DNA of 64,000 nucleotides. Source: Propionibacteriaceae bacterium AM104-82 (GTDB taxonomy: Bacteria; Actinomycetota; Actinomycetes; Propionibacteriales; Propionibacteriaceae). The position numbers were made by a program, and so were the translations under genes. The DNA is taken from contig JAQDQK010000015.1 of the NCBI GenBank assembly GCA_027658995.1, forward strand, positions 1-64,000. The letters run 5' to 3'. Positions 1 through 7,879 of this stretch are shown in pieces. The stretch's first letter is position 1. Each line of letters starts with the position of its first letter. Below the pieces are notes generated by a model, which saw only the letters and a list, made by a program, of their open reading frames with translations, did not search any database and was not told where the DNA came from.

Positions 1-1254
1 CGCGCCATCGTCATCCGGCATGGCCACCAAGGGGCTACACCACTCTATGGGGCTCTACTGGGCTTCAACCTCACCGCTGCCACCCTCGAGGAACTGATCA
101 GCCAGGCGAGCGCGGCGGGACTCGACCGGGCGTCGTTCTTTGAGGGCGGTGAGTTCGACATCGAGGGTGGAGTCGCGGCCGCCGCGTCGTTCGATCCTCA
201 CGCCACTCCCGCAGAGGCGAGCGTCCGCGAGCAGGTGTTCGCCGAGTTCCGCAGGATTGAGGACGAGGGAGGCTGGCTATTCATCGATCCGTCCAGGACG
301 TACGGCTCGATCCGCGCGGTCGATGCCGCCTTTGACCGGATCCAGGCGCGTGGGCTGCCGCTGGACACGAGCTACATCGGCTGGGGCGGCGACCGCGACC
401 ACCTGCGTCCCGATGGGGGCTTCAAGCGCGGCGAGGACAGCCAGGAGATCTTCTGGTGGGGCGACCACACCGAGGTCGCGGCCCTGCTGCGCCGCGTCGA
501 GCCGCTCGGCTTCGCGGTCGAGGGAGGCGAGAACGGCACGCGCTTCCGCTTGGTGGCCAAGGACGACGCCAGCTCGGCCGAGCCCTTCGTGCTTCCGCTC
601 TGCAGCGACCTGGTGAGCGACCAGCCCGGTGCCAGCACCGACGGCTACCGCTACGCAAGCAGCTACGTCGAGAAGACCCACCGACCAAAGTCCGACGACG
701 ACTACCTCACGCCCGAGGAGGCGCAGGCCCTGTACGACGGGGAGGCCGCCGCCGACTTCTACGTGCTGCCCAACGTCGACGAGGGTGAACTCCCGGCGTG
801 GTCGATGAAGGTTCGGCCCAAGAAGAAGGCCGTGGTCACGCACTACCACCAGCCATCCGGCTCGGTCGCCCGGATCATCGAGCTTGAGTTTTCGCCCATG
901 TACACCAACAGCAATCCGCGCGGCTCGCTCCGCAGGACGAAGGCGATCGACTACGCCTGGCCCGCCGACCACGTCAAGTACATGACAAAGACGAAGGCCG
1001 ACGAGATCCTGACGCTCCCTGGCCTCGGCGGCACCAGGGAGATGGTCCGCCACGTCCCGGCCACAGGCGAGAAGACGGTGACGAAGCACCGCAACGACAC
1101 GTCGGGCGACGGCTGGAGGACCTACCCTCTGTTCGGAGAGTGGACCCCGCTCCTCGACCCGCGCTTCGGCGAACCCGACGACCCAACTGCCGTCCCGCAA
1201 CAGTTGATCGACTGGCGCTGGGCGGAGCGCCGCAAGGAGCTGTGGTCAGATTGA
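1..1254 (+). CDS. Hypothetical protein, 5' end outside window
   Basis: The frame is open from the first base of the window to a TGA at 1252-1254, so the true start lies to the left. A GTG at 235 is the first internal start candidate, but the reading upstream of it is equally protein-like and has no stop. The visible 417 residues are soluble, rich in Asp, Glu and Trp, with no signal peptide, membrane segment or family motif that I recognise. A basic stretch (VRPKKK) lies near the middle. The gene runs in the same direction as the PD-(D/E)XK-like gene 81 bases downstream. That next gene has its own -10 box, so the two are not clearly an operon. No function is proposed. Confidence 0.7.
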   Translation, partial: RAIVIRHGHQGATPLYGALLGFNLTAATLEELISQASAAGLDRASFFEGGEFDIEGGVAAAASFDPHATPAEASVREQVFAEFRRIEDEGGWLFIDPSRTYGSIRAVDAAFDRIQARGLPLDTSYIGWGGDRDHLRPDGGFKRGEDSQEIFWWGDHTEVAALLRRVEPLGFAVEGGENGTRFRLVAKDDASSAEPFVLPLCSDLVSDQPGASTDGYRYASSYVEKTHRPKSDDDYLTPEEAQALYDGEAAADFYVLPNVDEGELPAWSMKVRPKKKAVVTHYHQPSGSVARIIELEFSPMYTNSNPRGSLRRTKAIDYAWPADHVKYMTKTKADEILTLPGLGGTREMVRHVPATGEKTVTKHRNDTSGDGWRTYPLFGEWTPLLDPRFGEPDDPTAVPQQLIDWRWAERRKELWSD

Positions 1255-1323
1255 GCCTCTGACTGCCCATGGCCCGTCTGGAAGTCATTCCGATGCTCCC
1301 GTTCCCAAGCTCGGCGGAGGCAC

Positions 1324-1329
1324 TATTCT
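1324..1329 (+). promoter_or_regulatory. -10 box of a leaderless promoter
   Basis: TATTCT ends six bases before the ATG at 1336. That spacing would place the transcript start on or next to the start codon. There is no purine-rich ribosome-binding site in the six intervening bases. Confidence 0.45.
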
Positions 1330-1335
1330 CGCTGG

Positions 1336-2547
1336 ATGGTGGAGGCTGTCAACGGGCTAGTCCGAGCGCTTATCCCGTCGCTGTCGCGGAGTCTAAGGGA
1401 ACCGTTCGGCATCTTCCGCGTCATGCACCACGGAACCCATGAGAAACAACTTTCGAACGTTTTCGCGTGGCTCCTTACGCCTGAGGCAAGCCACGGCCTG
1501 AACGACGCGTTTCAGGAGATCTTCATTGCTCAGGTCAACGCGCAACTCGCAGAGTCTGAGCCGTTGCCAGCGAATGAATGGGCAGTTCGTCAAGAAGTCG
1601 ACACGTCTCTCGCCGATGAACCGGGCAAGGACATCGCGGACATCGTGCTGAGCAGCCCTAGGGCATCCGTCGTGATCGAGAACTTCGCGACGTCTGATGG
1701 ACATGGACATGACTACCAGCGCTACCTGGACTACGGAGCCAGAGGTGGCAGACGCAGCGTCGTTGTGTTGCTGTGCGAGCGCCGGGTCGCGCATCTCCAG
1801 ACGAATGGTTGGGAGCGGGCAGCAGTTGTGACCTACGCCGAACTCATTGCCGCACTGAAGTCACGCGTCGACTGCGATGCTCAGTGGAAGCGGCTTCATC
1901 CGCAGCAGCACTTCTTTCTTGATGAGTTGGCGCGACATTTTGTGGAGGCACCCATGGAGATCCGTGAGGACGAGCAGCTCGCTTTCATTCGGACGATGTG
2001 CGAGACGGGTGAAGCCGACAGATTCGGCCACAGGCCCATCGAAGGCGCTTCGCAGGTGTTCGCTGACCTGCTCGCCAGCCACGCCAAGCGCCAGTTCGAC
2101 GATGCCCGCGGGCTCCTTCAGCGAGTCAAGAGTTCTCTGCGGGCGTACTCAAAGACGGTCTTGGTGGACCAGCTCAACAGGTCGCTCGGGTCCGCGTCTT
2201 TCGGATCCGTCGCGGCGAACTACCAGGGCGCCTGGGAGTGGAGCGTGATCCTGAGGCGTGCAGAGCCTTTGCCCAAGATCGTCTTGGAGTTCGGACCGAC
2301 GGCCGCGAAGAGCAGTCAGGCCTTGCCGCCAACAGCCCGGCCAGACTTCATGAAGGTGCTTATCGTCATGCCGCGCGCTGCGGCTGGGCTCACCTTTGAA
2401 GCCGAACAGCTACTGCTGACCGACGTCACGCTAAGCGAGGTTCTTGCCGGGCTGAGCGCAGACGACACCCGACTGCGCGACGGGATCCTTGCGCTCCTCA
2501 ACGATGTCCACACCCAATCCGAAAGCTCACCTCGGCCGACGGACTAA
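1336..2547 (+). CDS. PD-(D/E)XK nuclease superfamily-like protein
   Basis: A 403-residue soluble protein. Residues 34-56 (H-E-K-Q-L-S-N-V-F-A-W-L-L-T-P, then H-G) resemble the N-terminal helix of PD-(D/E)XK_4-type proteins, which open with HE..L..FLAWLLDP..NHG. The nuclease core would be D102 in ADIVL followed by V-V-I-E-N-F at 112-117 and then D-Y-Q-R-Y. The family consensus at the last site is E-x-K, so E115-N116-F117 lacks the catalytic lysine. Proteins of this family are often found in restriction or defence settings, but nothing here names a partner. The C-terminal 200 residues are unassigned. It may be a nuclease relative that binds but does not cut, or one that uses a displaced lysine. 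Confidence 0.6.
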   Translation: MVEAVNGLVRALIPSLSRSLREPFGIFRVMHHGTHEKQLSNVFAWLLTPEASHGLNDAFQEIFIAQVNAQLAESEPLPANEWAVRQEVDTSLADEPGKDIADIVLSSPRASVVIENFATSDGHGHDYQRYLDYGARGGRRSVVVLLCERRVAHLQTNGWERAAVVTYAELIAALKSRVDCDAQWKRLHPQQHFFLDELARHFVEAPMEIREDEQLAFIRTMCETGEADRFGHRPIEGASQVFADLLASHAKRQFDDARGLLQRVKSSLRAYSKTVLVDQLNRSLGSASFGSVAANYQGAWEWSVILRRAEPLPKIVLEFGPTAAKSSQALPPTARPDFMKVLIVMPRAAAGLTFEAEQLLLTDVTLSEVLAGLSADDTRLRDGILALLNDVHTQSESSPRPTD

Positions 2548-2597
2548 CCGCGATTCTCGCTCGTAGACCGACTGGCTGGCGGATGTCGATGCAAATC

Positions 2598-2652
2598 CTG
2601 GGGTCTGAGATCGAGGGCGATTCTGTTCCTTGGCCGAGATCTCAGTCCCCAG
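2598..2652. terminator. Long inverted repeat between convergent genes
   Basis: Arms 2598-2612 (CTGGGGTCTGAGATC) and 2638-2652 pair at 14 of 15 positions around a 25-base loop. The repeat lies between the 3' ends of the gene at 1336-2547 and the exporter gene at 2680-4278, where a bidirectional terminator would be expected. There is no clear T-tract, so another role is possible. Confidence 0.45.
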
Positions 2653-2679
2653 TGGGGTCCCTGTGGAATGAATAGACAA

Positions 2680-4278
2680 TTACTGCCTAGCCAAGTCTCG
2701 ACGGCGGAAGCCTGCGAAGCCGACAGCCAGCAGGAGTAGTGCGACCAAGGAGACCCACAGCAGGCCCCACCAGTCCGGGTCGGCGGACATCACGTTCGGG
2801 ACGTGCCAGAACGGGCTGATGCCCAAGGCCCAGTCGGGGAGCTTGAAGCTCGGGCCCAACAGCGTCAACCCGAACGACAGCAGCACGCCCGCCCACGCCG
2901 CAGGCGGGACCGCCGGGCGGGCTCCGACCACGGCGACCGCGACCGCCACCACCGTCAACACCGCCGGGATCGTCGAGACCGACTGCCTCAGCACGTCTCC
3001 GAACGACAGTCCGATGTCGGCCGATGACGCCAACGCGGCGACGATCGTGCCCGCGATCACCACGAACACCGCAGGACCCACCAGGGCGATGACGACGTTG
3101 CTCGCGTAGTACTTCGGGCGCGACACCGCGGTCGCGAGGATCGGCTCGACCCGGTCGTCGACCTCCTCGGCACGCACGCGCAGCATCGTCTGGACCCCGG
3201 GCACCGCGGCCAGGATGCCGACCAGGCTCAGGATCATCACCACGAACGAGCCGATCAGCTCCTCCCGCGTCGCCGCGCCCGCGGCGAGGATCTGCTGCAC
3301 GGCCGAGTCGTCGCCCAGCAGGTCGGGCACCGACGTCGTGAAGTAGCCGTACACGACGCCCAGCGCCGCGAATGCCACGGCCCACGTGATCATCGGCCCG
3401 CGGTTCAGGCGCAGTGCAAGGCCCCAGACGGAACGCTGGCGACCCCGCGCAGGACCCGGGCGAGGCGCGATGGCGCCGACGCCGAAGTCGCGCCGCGTCT
3501 GCAGCACGAACGCCACCGCCACCAGCACGACCATCAGGCCGACCCCGAGCAGCAGCGGCCACCAGCGGTTCTCCGTCGCGGGCAGCGTCTGGGACATCCA
3601 GCCGAGCGGGTTGGCCCACTGCACCCAGTCCGGCGCCTCGATCGAGAAGGCGAAGCCGCGCGCCATGAACAGGATCCCGAACGCCGACGCGGCCAGCGTG
3701 TTGGCCGTCCGGGCGTCCGACCCCAACTGCGCGGCGATGGCCGAGACGCCCGTGAACATCCAGCCCGTCACGGTCATTGTCGCGGCCAGCAGCATCGACG
3801 CCTCCCAGCCGCCGCCGAACGCGACGGTGACGAGCCCCGTCACGAGGCCGAGCACTACGCCCATGCCGAGCCCCATCGCGACGGCGGCGGTCAGCCGGGC
3901 GCCGCGTCCCATCACGCCGGAGGCGAGGAGTTCGGCCTGGCCGCTGTCCTCCTGTGCCCTCGTCGTGCGGGTGATCGCGAAGATCGCGCCGATCGCGGCA
4001 AGCAGGCCGCCGATGGCGAGCGAGCGCCAGGCGTTGAAGCCGTCGGTCGTGGTGAGGTCGCCTGCGTGGCCGAAGATCAGGCCGAGCGCGGGGTTGGAGC
4101 TGATCGCCAGCGCCAGCGCCGCCCGGTCGTGCTGCTCGGGGAACAGCCACGGGTACACGATCACCGACGACGACGACAGCAGCGTCGCCAGTAGCACCCA
4201 CGGGGCAAGCAGCCGACCGCCGTGCTTCAGTTCGGCCCTCAGCAGCGGGAGGGCTCCGGTCACGGGTGAGGCGCTCAT
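2680..4278 (-). CDS. ABC transporter permease, polyketide-antibiotic exporter type
   Basis: A 532-residue integral membrane protein with about twelve hydrophobic segments arranged as two six-helix halves. It begins with a short cytoplasmic stretch and the phrase L-L-R-A-E-L-K-H-G, as in actinobacterial exporters annotated as polyketide or antibiotic permeases. The start overlaps the stop of the ATPase gene by four bases (4275-4278), so the two are translationally coupled. A TetR regulator is divergent from the pair, the usual arrangement for a drug-inducible efflux pump. The substrate cannot be read from the sequence. Confidence 0.85.
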   Translation of the reverse strand: MSASPVTGALPLLRAELKHGGRLLAPWVLLATLLSSSSVIVYPWLFPEQHDRAALALAISSNPALGLIFGHAGDLTTTDGFNAWRSLAIGGLLAAIGAIFAITRTTRAQEDSGQAELLASGVMGRGARLTAAVAMGLGMGVVLGLVTGLVTVAFGGGWEASMLLAATMTVTGWMFTGVSAIAAQLGSDARTANTLAASAFGILFMARGFAFSIEAPDWVQWANPLGWMSQTLPATENRWWPLLLGVGLMVVLVAVAFVLQTRRDFGVGAIAPRPGPARGRQRSVWGLALRLNRGPMITWAVAFAALGVVYGYFTTSVPDLLGDDSAVQQILAAGAATREELIGSFVVMILSLVGILAAVPGVQTMLRVRAEEVDDRVEPILATAVSRPKYYASNVVIALVGPAVFVVIAGTIVAALASSADIGLSFGDVLRQSVSTIPAVLTVVAVAVAVVGARPAVPPAAWAGVLLSFGLTLLGPSFKLPDWALGISPFWHVPNVMSADPDWWGLLWVSLVALLLLAVGFAGFRRRDLARQ

Positions 4279-5171
4279 CGGTCCTCGACGGTGTCGTACA
4301 GGCGGAGGAACAGCGACTCCAGCGACGGCGGCTCGACGGTGAGGGCCTCGATCCCGAACGGCGTCAGCCGCTCCATCGCCTCGCCGATGTGGGCAGAGTC
4401 GATGCTCGCCGACAGGCGGTGCCCCTCGACGTGCGCGTCGTCGAGCAGGGCGAGCGCGGCCTCGTCCGGGACGCTACCGAGCGTCGCGTGGATCGACGAG
4501 CGGATGCCGCTCTGCAGCTCGGCGAGCGTGCCCGACTGGACGATCCGGCCGTCCCGGATGATCGAGATCCGGTCGGCGAGGGACTCGACCTCCGCGAGGA
4601 TGTGGCTCGACAGCAGGACGGTGGCGCCGCGAGCATTCGTCTCGGCGATCACCGACTGGAAGACGTTCTCCATCAGCGGGTCCAGACCGCTGGTCGGCTC
4701 GTCGAGAATCAGCAGCTCGACGTCGGAGGCCAGCGCCGCGACGATCGCGACCTTCTGCTTGTTGCCCTTCGAGTACTGACGACCGCGCTTGGTCGGGTCG
4801 AGCTCGAACCGCTCGACAAGGTCCCGGCGCCGCTCCTCGTTCAGGCCGCCGCGCAGCGCTCCCAGCAGGTCGATCGCCTCGCCACCGGTCATGCTCGGCC
4901 ACAGGGCCACGTCGCCCGGCACGTAGGCGCAGCGACGGTGCAGCTCGACGACGTCGCGCCACGGGTCCTTCCCCAGCACCTGTGCGATCCCACCGTCCGC
5001 CTTCAGCAGACCGAGCAGCACCCGGATGGCCGTCGACTTACCCGCGCCGTTCGGCCCGAGGAACCCGTGCACCTGACCCCGCTCGACGGTCAGGTCGAGG
5101 CCCTTGAGCGCCTGGAAGCGCCCGTAGGACTTCGTCAGCGACTCGACGTGGATCGCCCGTTCGTGTCCCAT
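4275..5171 (-). CDS. ABC transporter ATP-binding protein (exporter)
   Basis: A 298-residue cytoplasmic ATPase that powers the permease encoded next to it. Walker A is GPNGAGKST near residue 40. Walker B is L-L-I-L-D-E-P-T-S-G-L-D. A DrrA/CcmA-like C-terminal domain follows. The ATG at 5171 is chosen because AAGGG stands eight bases upstream; an in-frame GTG at 5180 would add three residues and overlap that site. The gene is first in a two-gene operon running left and is divergent from the TetR gene at 5268. Confidence 0.88.
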   Translation of the reverse strand: MGHERAIHVESLTKSYGRFQALKGLDLTVERGQVHGFLGPNGAGKSTAIRVLLGLLKADGGIAQVLGKDPWRDVVELHRRCAYVPGDVALWPSMTGGEAIDLLGALRGGLNEERRRDLVERFELDPTKRGRQYSKGNKQKVAIVAALASDVELLILDEPTSGLDPLMENVFQSVIAETNARGATVLLSSHILAEVESLADRISIIRDGRIVQSGTLAELQSGIRSSIHATLGSVPDEAALALLDDAHVEGHRLSASIDSAHIGEAMERLTPFGIEALTVEPPSLESLFLRLYDTVEDR

Positions 5172-5211
5172 CGGGACCACCCTTCAGCTCGCGCACGATC
5201 TGTGCTGAGCC

Positions 5212-5221
5212 GAGTGTACTC
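5212..5221. promoter_or_regulatory. Short palindrome in the divergent exporter/tetR region
   Basis: GAGTGTACTC reads as GAGT-GT-ACTC and lies in the 96-base gap between the ABC operon and tetR. It also overlaps TACACT, a possible -10 box for the leftward operon. It is a candidate TetR operator, but short enough to be chance. Confidence 0.3.
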
Positions 5222-5267
5222 CCGTAATTCCTCACCTGTGGAAATAGGTCGGGATAGGATCCTGACC

Positions 5268-6026
5268 ATGACCGACACCGACCAGACGGGCCAACAGGAG
5301 GCGCGACCCGTCGGCCGTCGATCGGGGGAGAGCGGCACCAGGGAGGCCATCCTCGACGCGGCGCTGACGCTGTTCGCCGAGCGCGGCTACGACGGCGCGT
5401 CGATGCGCGCGATCGCCGAAGTCGCGGGCGTCGACCCCGGGCTGATCCGGCACTTTTACACCGACAAGCCCTCGCTGTTCGCGGCGGCGATGGCGGCCCA
5501 CTCCGAGATCCCGCAGCGGATGGCCGAGGCCGCCGCAGGCGACCCTAAGCAGCTCGGCCGACGCGTGGCCGAGGCCTACCTGACCCTCTGGGACGACGCC
5601 GAGCTCGGGCCGGTGCTGCAGGGCCTCGTCCGTTCCGCCGTCACGTCGGAGCACGGCGGCGAGTTGGTCGCGGAGGCCCTGTTCTCGCAGATGTCGAAGG
5701 TGCCCGAGGTGGCGGCCGCGCCGCCCGAGGCGACCCGAGGGATCGCGCTGGCGGGCGCACACCTGATGGGGGTCGCGCTCGCCCGCAACCTGCTCGGCCT
5801 CTCAGCCTTCACGGGCATGTCCCGCGACGAACTCGTCGAGGCGGTCGCGCCGAGCATCCAGCGCTACCTGTCGCCGCTTGTCGAGGGACGTATCGAACCC
5901 CAGAGGGGGCACGGGAGTACGACGTCCGCACTCGGCGATGGAGATCCGTCACCGACCAGCACTCATGCAACGGGAGACCCCGTCTCGCCAACGCTCAACC
6001 GCGCGTCATCGTCGCCTGTTAGGTGA
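5268..6026 (+). CDS. TetR/AcrR family transcriptional regulator
   Basis: A 252-residue regulator. The helix-turn-helix spans roughly residues 25-70 (REAILDAALTLFAERGYDG, then M-R-A-I-A-E-V-A-G-V and I-R-H-F-Y). The C-terminal ligand domain resembles those of regulators next to ABC exporters. The ATG at 5268 is the first start after TAGGAT (5255-5260), which could be a -10 box seven bases upstream or a weak ribosome site. It probably represses the divergent exporter until a toxic compound binds. About 45 residues rich in Ser, Thr, Pro and Gly follow the usual end at Y-L-S-P-L, an odd low-complexity tail that may come from loss of an earlier stop. Confidence 0.88.
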   Translation: MTDTDQTGQQEARPVGRRSGESGTREAILDAALTLFAERGYDGASMRAIAEVAGVDPGLIRHFYTDKPSLFAAAMAAHSEIPQRMAEAAAGDPKQLGRRVAEAYLTLWDDAELGPVLQGLVRSAVTSEHGGELVAEALFSQMSKVPEVAAAPPEATRGIALAGAHLMGVALARNLLGLSAFTGMSRDELVEAVAPSIQRYLSPLVEGRIEPQRGHGSTTSALGDGDPSPTSTHATGDPVSPTLNRASSSPVR

Positions 6027-6060
6027 GCGGCTCAGGCTTCAACCACGAGTCCCGGCAGGC

Positions 6061-6091
6061 AACGGGCTAGACCGGGGAGACTAGCCCCGTT
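6061..6091. terminator. Hairpin between convergent tetR and fic genes
   Basis: AACGGGCTAG (6061-6070) pairs with CTAGCCCCGTT (6081-6091) with one bulged base. It sits just past the tetR stop and over the last codon and stop of the Fic gene, consistent with a shared terminator. Confidence 0.45.
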
Positions 6092-7376
6092 GTGGCCTTA
6101 CTGGAACGGGGCGATTCGGTTGTGCCGCAAGCGTGTCGAATTGGGTGCTGGCCAGGGCGCGCTCGGAGAAGGTGACCAACTCAAGCACCTCCCGAGCGAT
6201 GTAAGCAGTAGCGCCTCGCTCGATGGACTTGGGCGTCAAAATGCCTGCCTGCCTCAACTCGTCCAGAGCGCCGCTCGCCGCCGGGTAGGACACCCCAAGG
6301 ATCTGAGCCAAGGTGGTCGCGGACACGACTGGGGCCTCTGGGAGGTGAGCCAGAAGGCGCGCCGTTGCTGAGCCTGCGCGGGGCGTGGGACGCAGCTCGA
6401 TCGCGATGCGGTGGCTAGTGAGGCGCTGCATCCACTCATCGCGCAGCGCCTCGATCTGACGCACAAGCAACTCGGACTGCTTGACTGCAACGATCGCCGC
6501 TCCTACGAACGTTGCCAGCCACGCATTCGCCGCTTCGCTCGCCTCTAGGCTGCCCGCGGGAGATGCATGTCGGAAGGAGCTCAGGCCCGCCACGTACTTG
6601 TCGCTCAGCGTCGCCAGGACGAGGCTGATCGGGAGGACCGCATCTTCGGTGAGCCCTCGTCTCGCGAGCACCGTGTGGATCAGTGCTCGGCCGACTCGCC
6701 CGTTGCCGTCGGTGAAGGGATGGATGGTTTCGAACTGGGCGTGAACCATGGCGGCTTGAATGAGCGGAGAGTGTGCGGCGCCGTTGAGGTAGTTCATGAG
6801 GTCACTCATCAAACGCGGCACTCGGGCTGGATCCGGCGGGACGAAGGCGGCATCGATCGGTGTCCACCGGGAGACGCCGATCCAGTTCTGAACCTCCCGA
6901 AGCCCATGGTGGCGTGGCTCGTCTGGCATGAGCGAGCGGTGGAGCTCGACGACGTCCTCGACGGTGACGGCGTCCGCCTCGACGAGCTTCGTTGTCGCCT
7001 CCCGGACGACCGTCATGTTGTTGGCAACGAGCCTGGCCTGTTCGCTGACGCCACGGACGGTCTCGGACTGGCCCAGCTCCGCGAGCGCCACCTGCTGAGC
7101 CGAAGGAGCGATTCCCTCGATGCGTGAACTGGCAATGGCCTCTGAGCGAAGGAGGAAGCGCGCGATGCCAGCCAAGCCATCGGCGCCGGGGCCGTTCAGT
7201 GTCCGGATGCTGCGCTCCACTGTGCTGACTTTGCGTGACAAGTCACCGTCCACTGCGAGCGCGACCCCGTCGAGGAAATCCGGGACATAGCGGTGGTAGC
7301 CCCCCGACGTCCGTTCGGACTTGGGCGCGCCAGAGCCGACCGTGGACTCCCAGTAAGCGTCCTCCCACGCGGCCAT
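6081..7376 (-). CDS. Fic family protein (predicted AMPylase)
   Basis: A 431-residue protein with an N-terminal Fic_N-like region, a Fic core and a C-terminal winged helix. The core motif HPFTDGNGRVGR is complete at residues 219-230, including His219 and both arginines. An inhibitory-helix motif of the [S/T]xxxE[G/N] type, SSRIEG, lies upstream at 83-88, as in self-inhibited class II Fic enzymes. Such enzymes move AMP from ATP to a protein side chain; the target is not predictable here. A strong site AAAGGAA stands seven bases before the ATG at 7376. A HipB-like regulator lies 110 bases upstream on the same strand. Confidence 0.9.
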   Translation of the reverse strand: MAAWEDAYWESTVGSGAPKSERTSGGYHRYVPDFLDGVALAVDGDLSRKVSTVERSIRTLNGPGADGLAGIARFLLRSEAIASSRIEGIAPSAQQVALAELGQSETVRGVSEQARLVANNMTVVREATTKLVEADAVTVEDVVELHRSLMPDEPRHHGLREVQNWIGVSRWTPIDAAFVPPDPARVPRLMSDLMNYLNGAAHSPLIQAAMVHAQFETIHPFTDGNGRVGRALIHTVLARRGLTEDAVLPISLVLATLSDKYVAGLSSFRHASPAGSLEASEAANAWLATFVGAAIVAVKQSELLVRQIEALRDEWMQRLTSHRIAIELRPTPRAGSATARLLAHLPEAPVVSATTLAQILGVSYPAASGALDELRQAGILTPKSIERGATAYIAREVLELVTFSERALASTQFDTLAAQPNRPVPVRPQRG

Positions 7377-7486
7377 CGGTGGTTTCCTTTCAGAGATCAG
7401 GAATCTATCAAAGAATAGCTACCTAAACTTACACAGATGGATCCGCGATTCAAGGAAACCGGACAGGTGAGCGTGTGCCGCGCGGC

Positions 7487-7732
7487 TCAACCGCGAGGCG
7501 CATCGTCGTCCTCCCAGGTCGCGGTCAGCTCGACGCCGGTGAGGTTGGCCAGGTCGACCAGGCGGCGCAGCAGGATCGTCGTCTGGCCGGCTTCGATCGC
7601 GCTGATGGTCGACTGTGACACGTGGATCTCGGCGGCCAGCTCGGTCTGTGACAGCCCCCTCGCCATCCGTGCCTGCTGGATGGCGAGCCCGAAGTCCGCC
7701 GGCGCTCGCAGGCGCGCAACACGTTTCGCCAT
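7487..7732 (-). CDS. XRE-family regulator, HipB-like, no hipA beside it
   Basis: An 81-residue DNA-binding protein with a Cro/C1 helix-turn-helix at about residues 14-68: F-G-L-A-I-Q-Q-A-R, then L-S-Q-T-E-L-A, then V-S-Q-S-T-I-S-A-I-E. The layout matches HipB antitoxin repressors. The ATG at 7732 follows AGGAGG with ideal spacing, so longer readings upstream are rejected. Its upstream region carries three copies of a HipB-type operator, which strongly suggests autoregulation. No hipA kinase follows; the next gene on the strand encodes the Fic protein. It may act as an orphan repressor, or Fic may have taken the toxin position. Confidence 0.85.
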   Translation of the reverse strand: MAKRVARLRAPADFGLAIQQARMARGLSQTELAAEIHVSQSTISAIEAGQTTILLRRLVDLANLTGVELTATWEDDDAPRG

Positions 7733-7741
7733 GGCTCCTCC

Positions 7742-7813
7742 TATCGGGATATCAGGATACCAGGGAGGTATCGAGTTTTCTAGATAGACCAGCGGTATCC
7801 TGTTTTTCGGATA
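7742..7813. promoter_or_regulatory. Three HipB-type operators with 27-bp spacing
   Basis: TATCG-N8-GGATA at 7742-7759, TATCG-N8-AGATA at 7769-7786 and TATCC-N8-GGATA at 7796-7813. The last is an exact match to the TATCCN8GGATA operator known for E. coli HipB; the others differ by one and two bases. The sites begin exactly 27 bases apart. They lie between the divergent hipB-like gene (start 7732) and the gene at 7880, so both promoters could be controlled. Confidence 0.75.
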
Positions 7814-7879
7814 TTCGCCAGTTGGTCGCGGGGCGTCGGTAGCGTGAAGGCACACGTAGACGACGGAAGGTGATGGTCA

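Noticed and set aside
4266..5267. N-terminal extension of the TetR gene across the ABC ATPase
   Set aside because: The extended reading is antisense to an intact ATPase, and the TetR domain begins exactly at the ATG at 5268.
7377..7486. hipA remnant between the HipB-like gene and fic
   Set aside because: No frame of the 110 bases shows HipA-like sequence. It holds only the fic leader and ribosome site.
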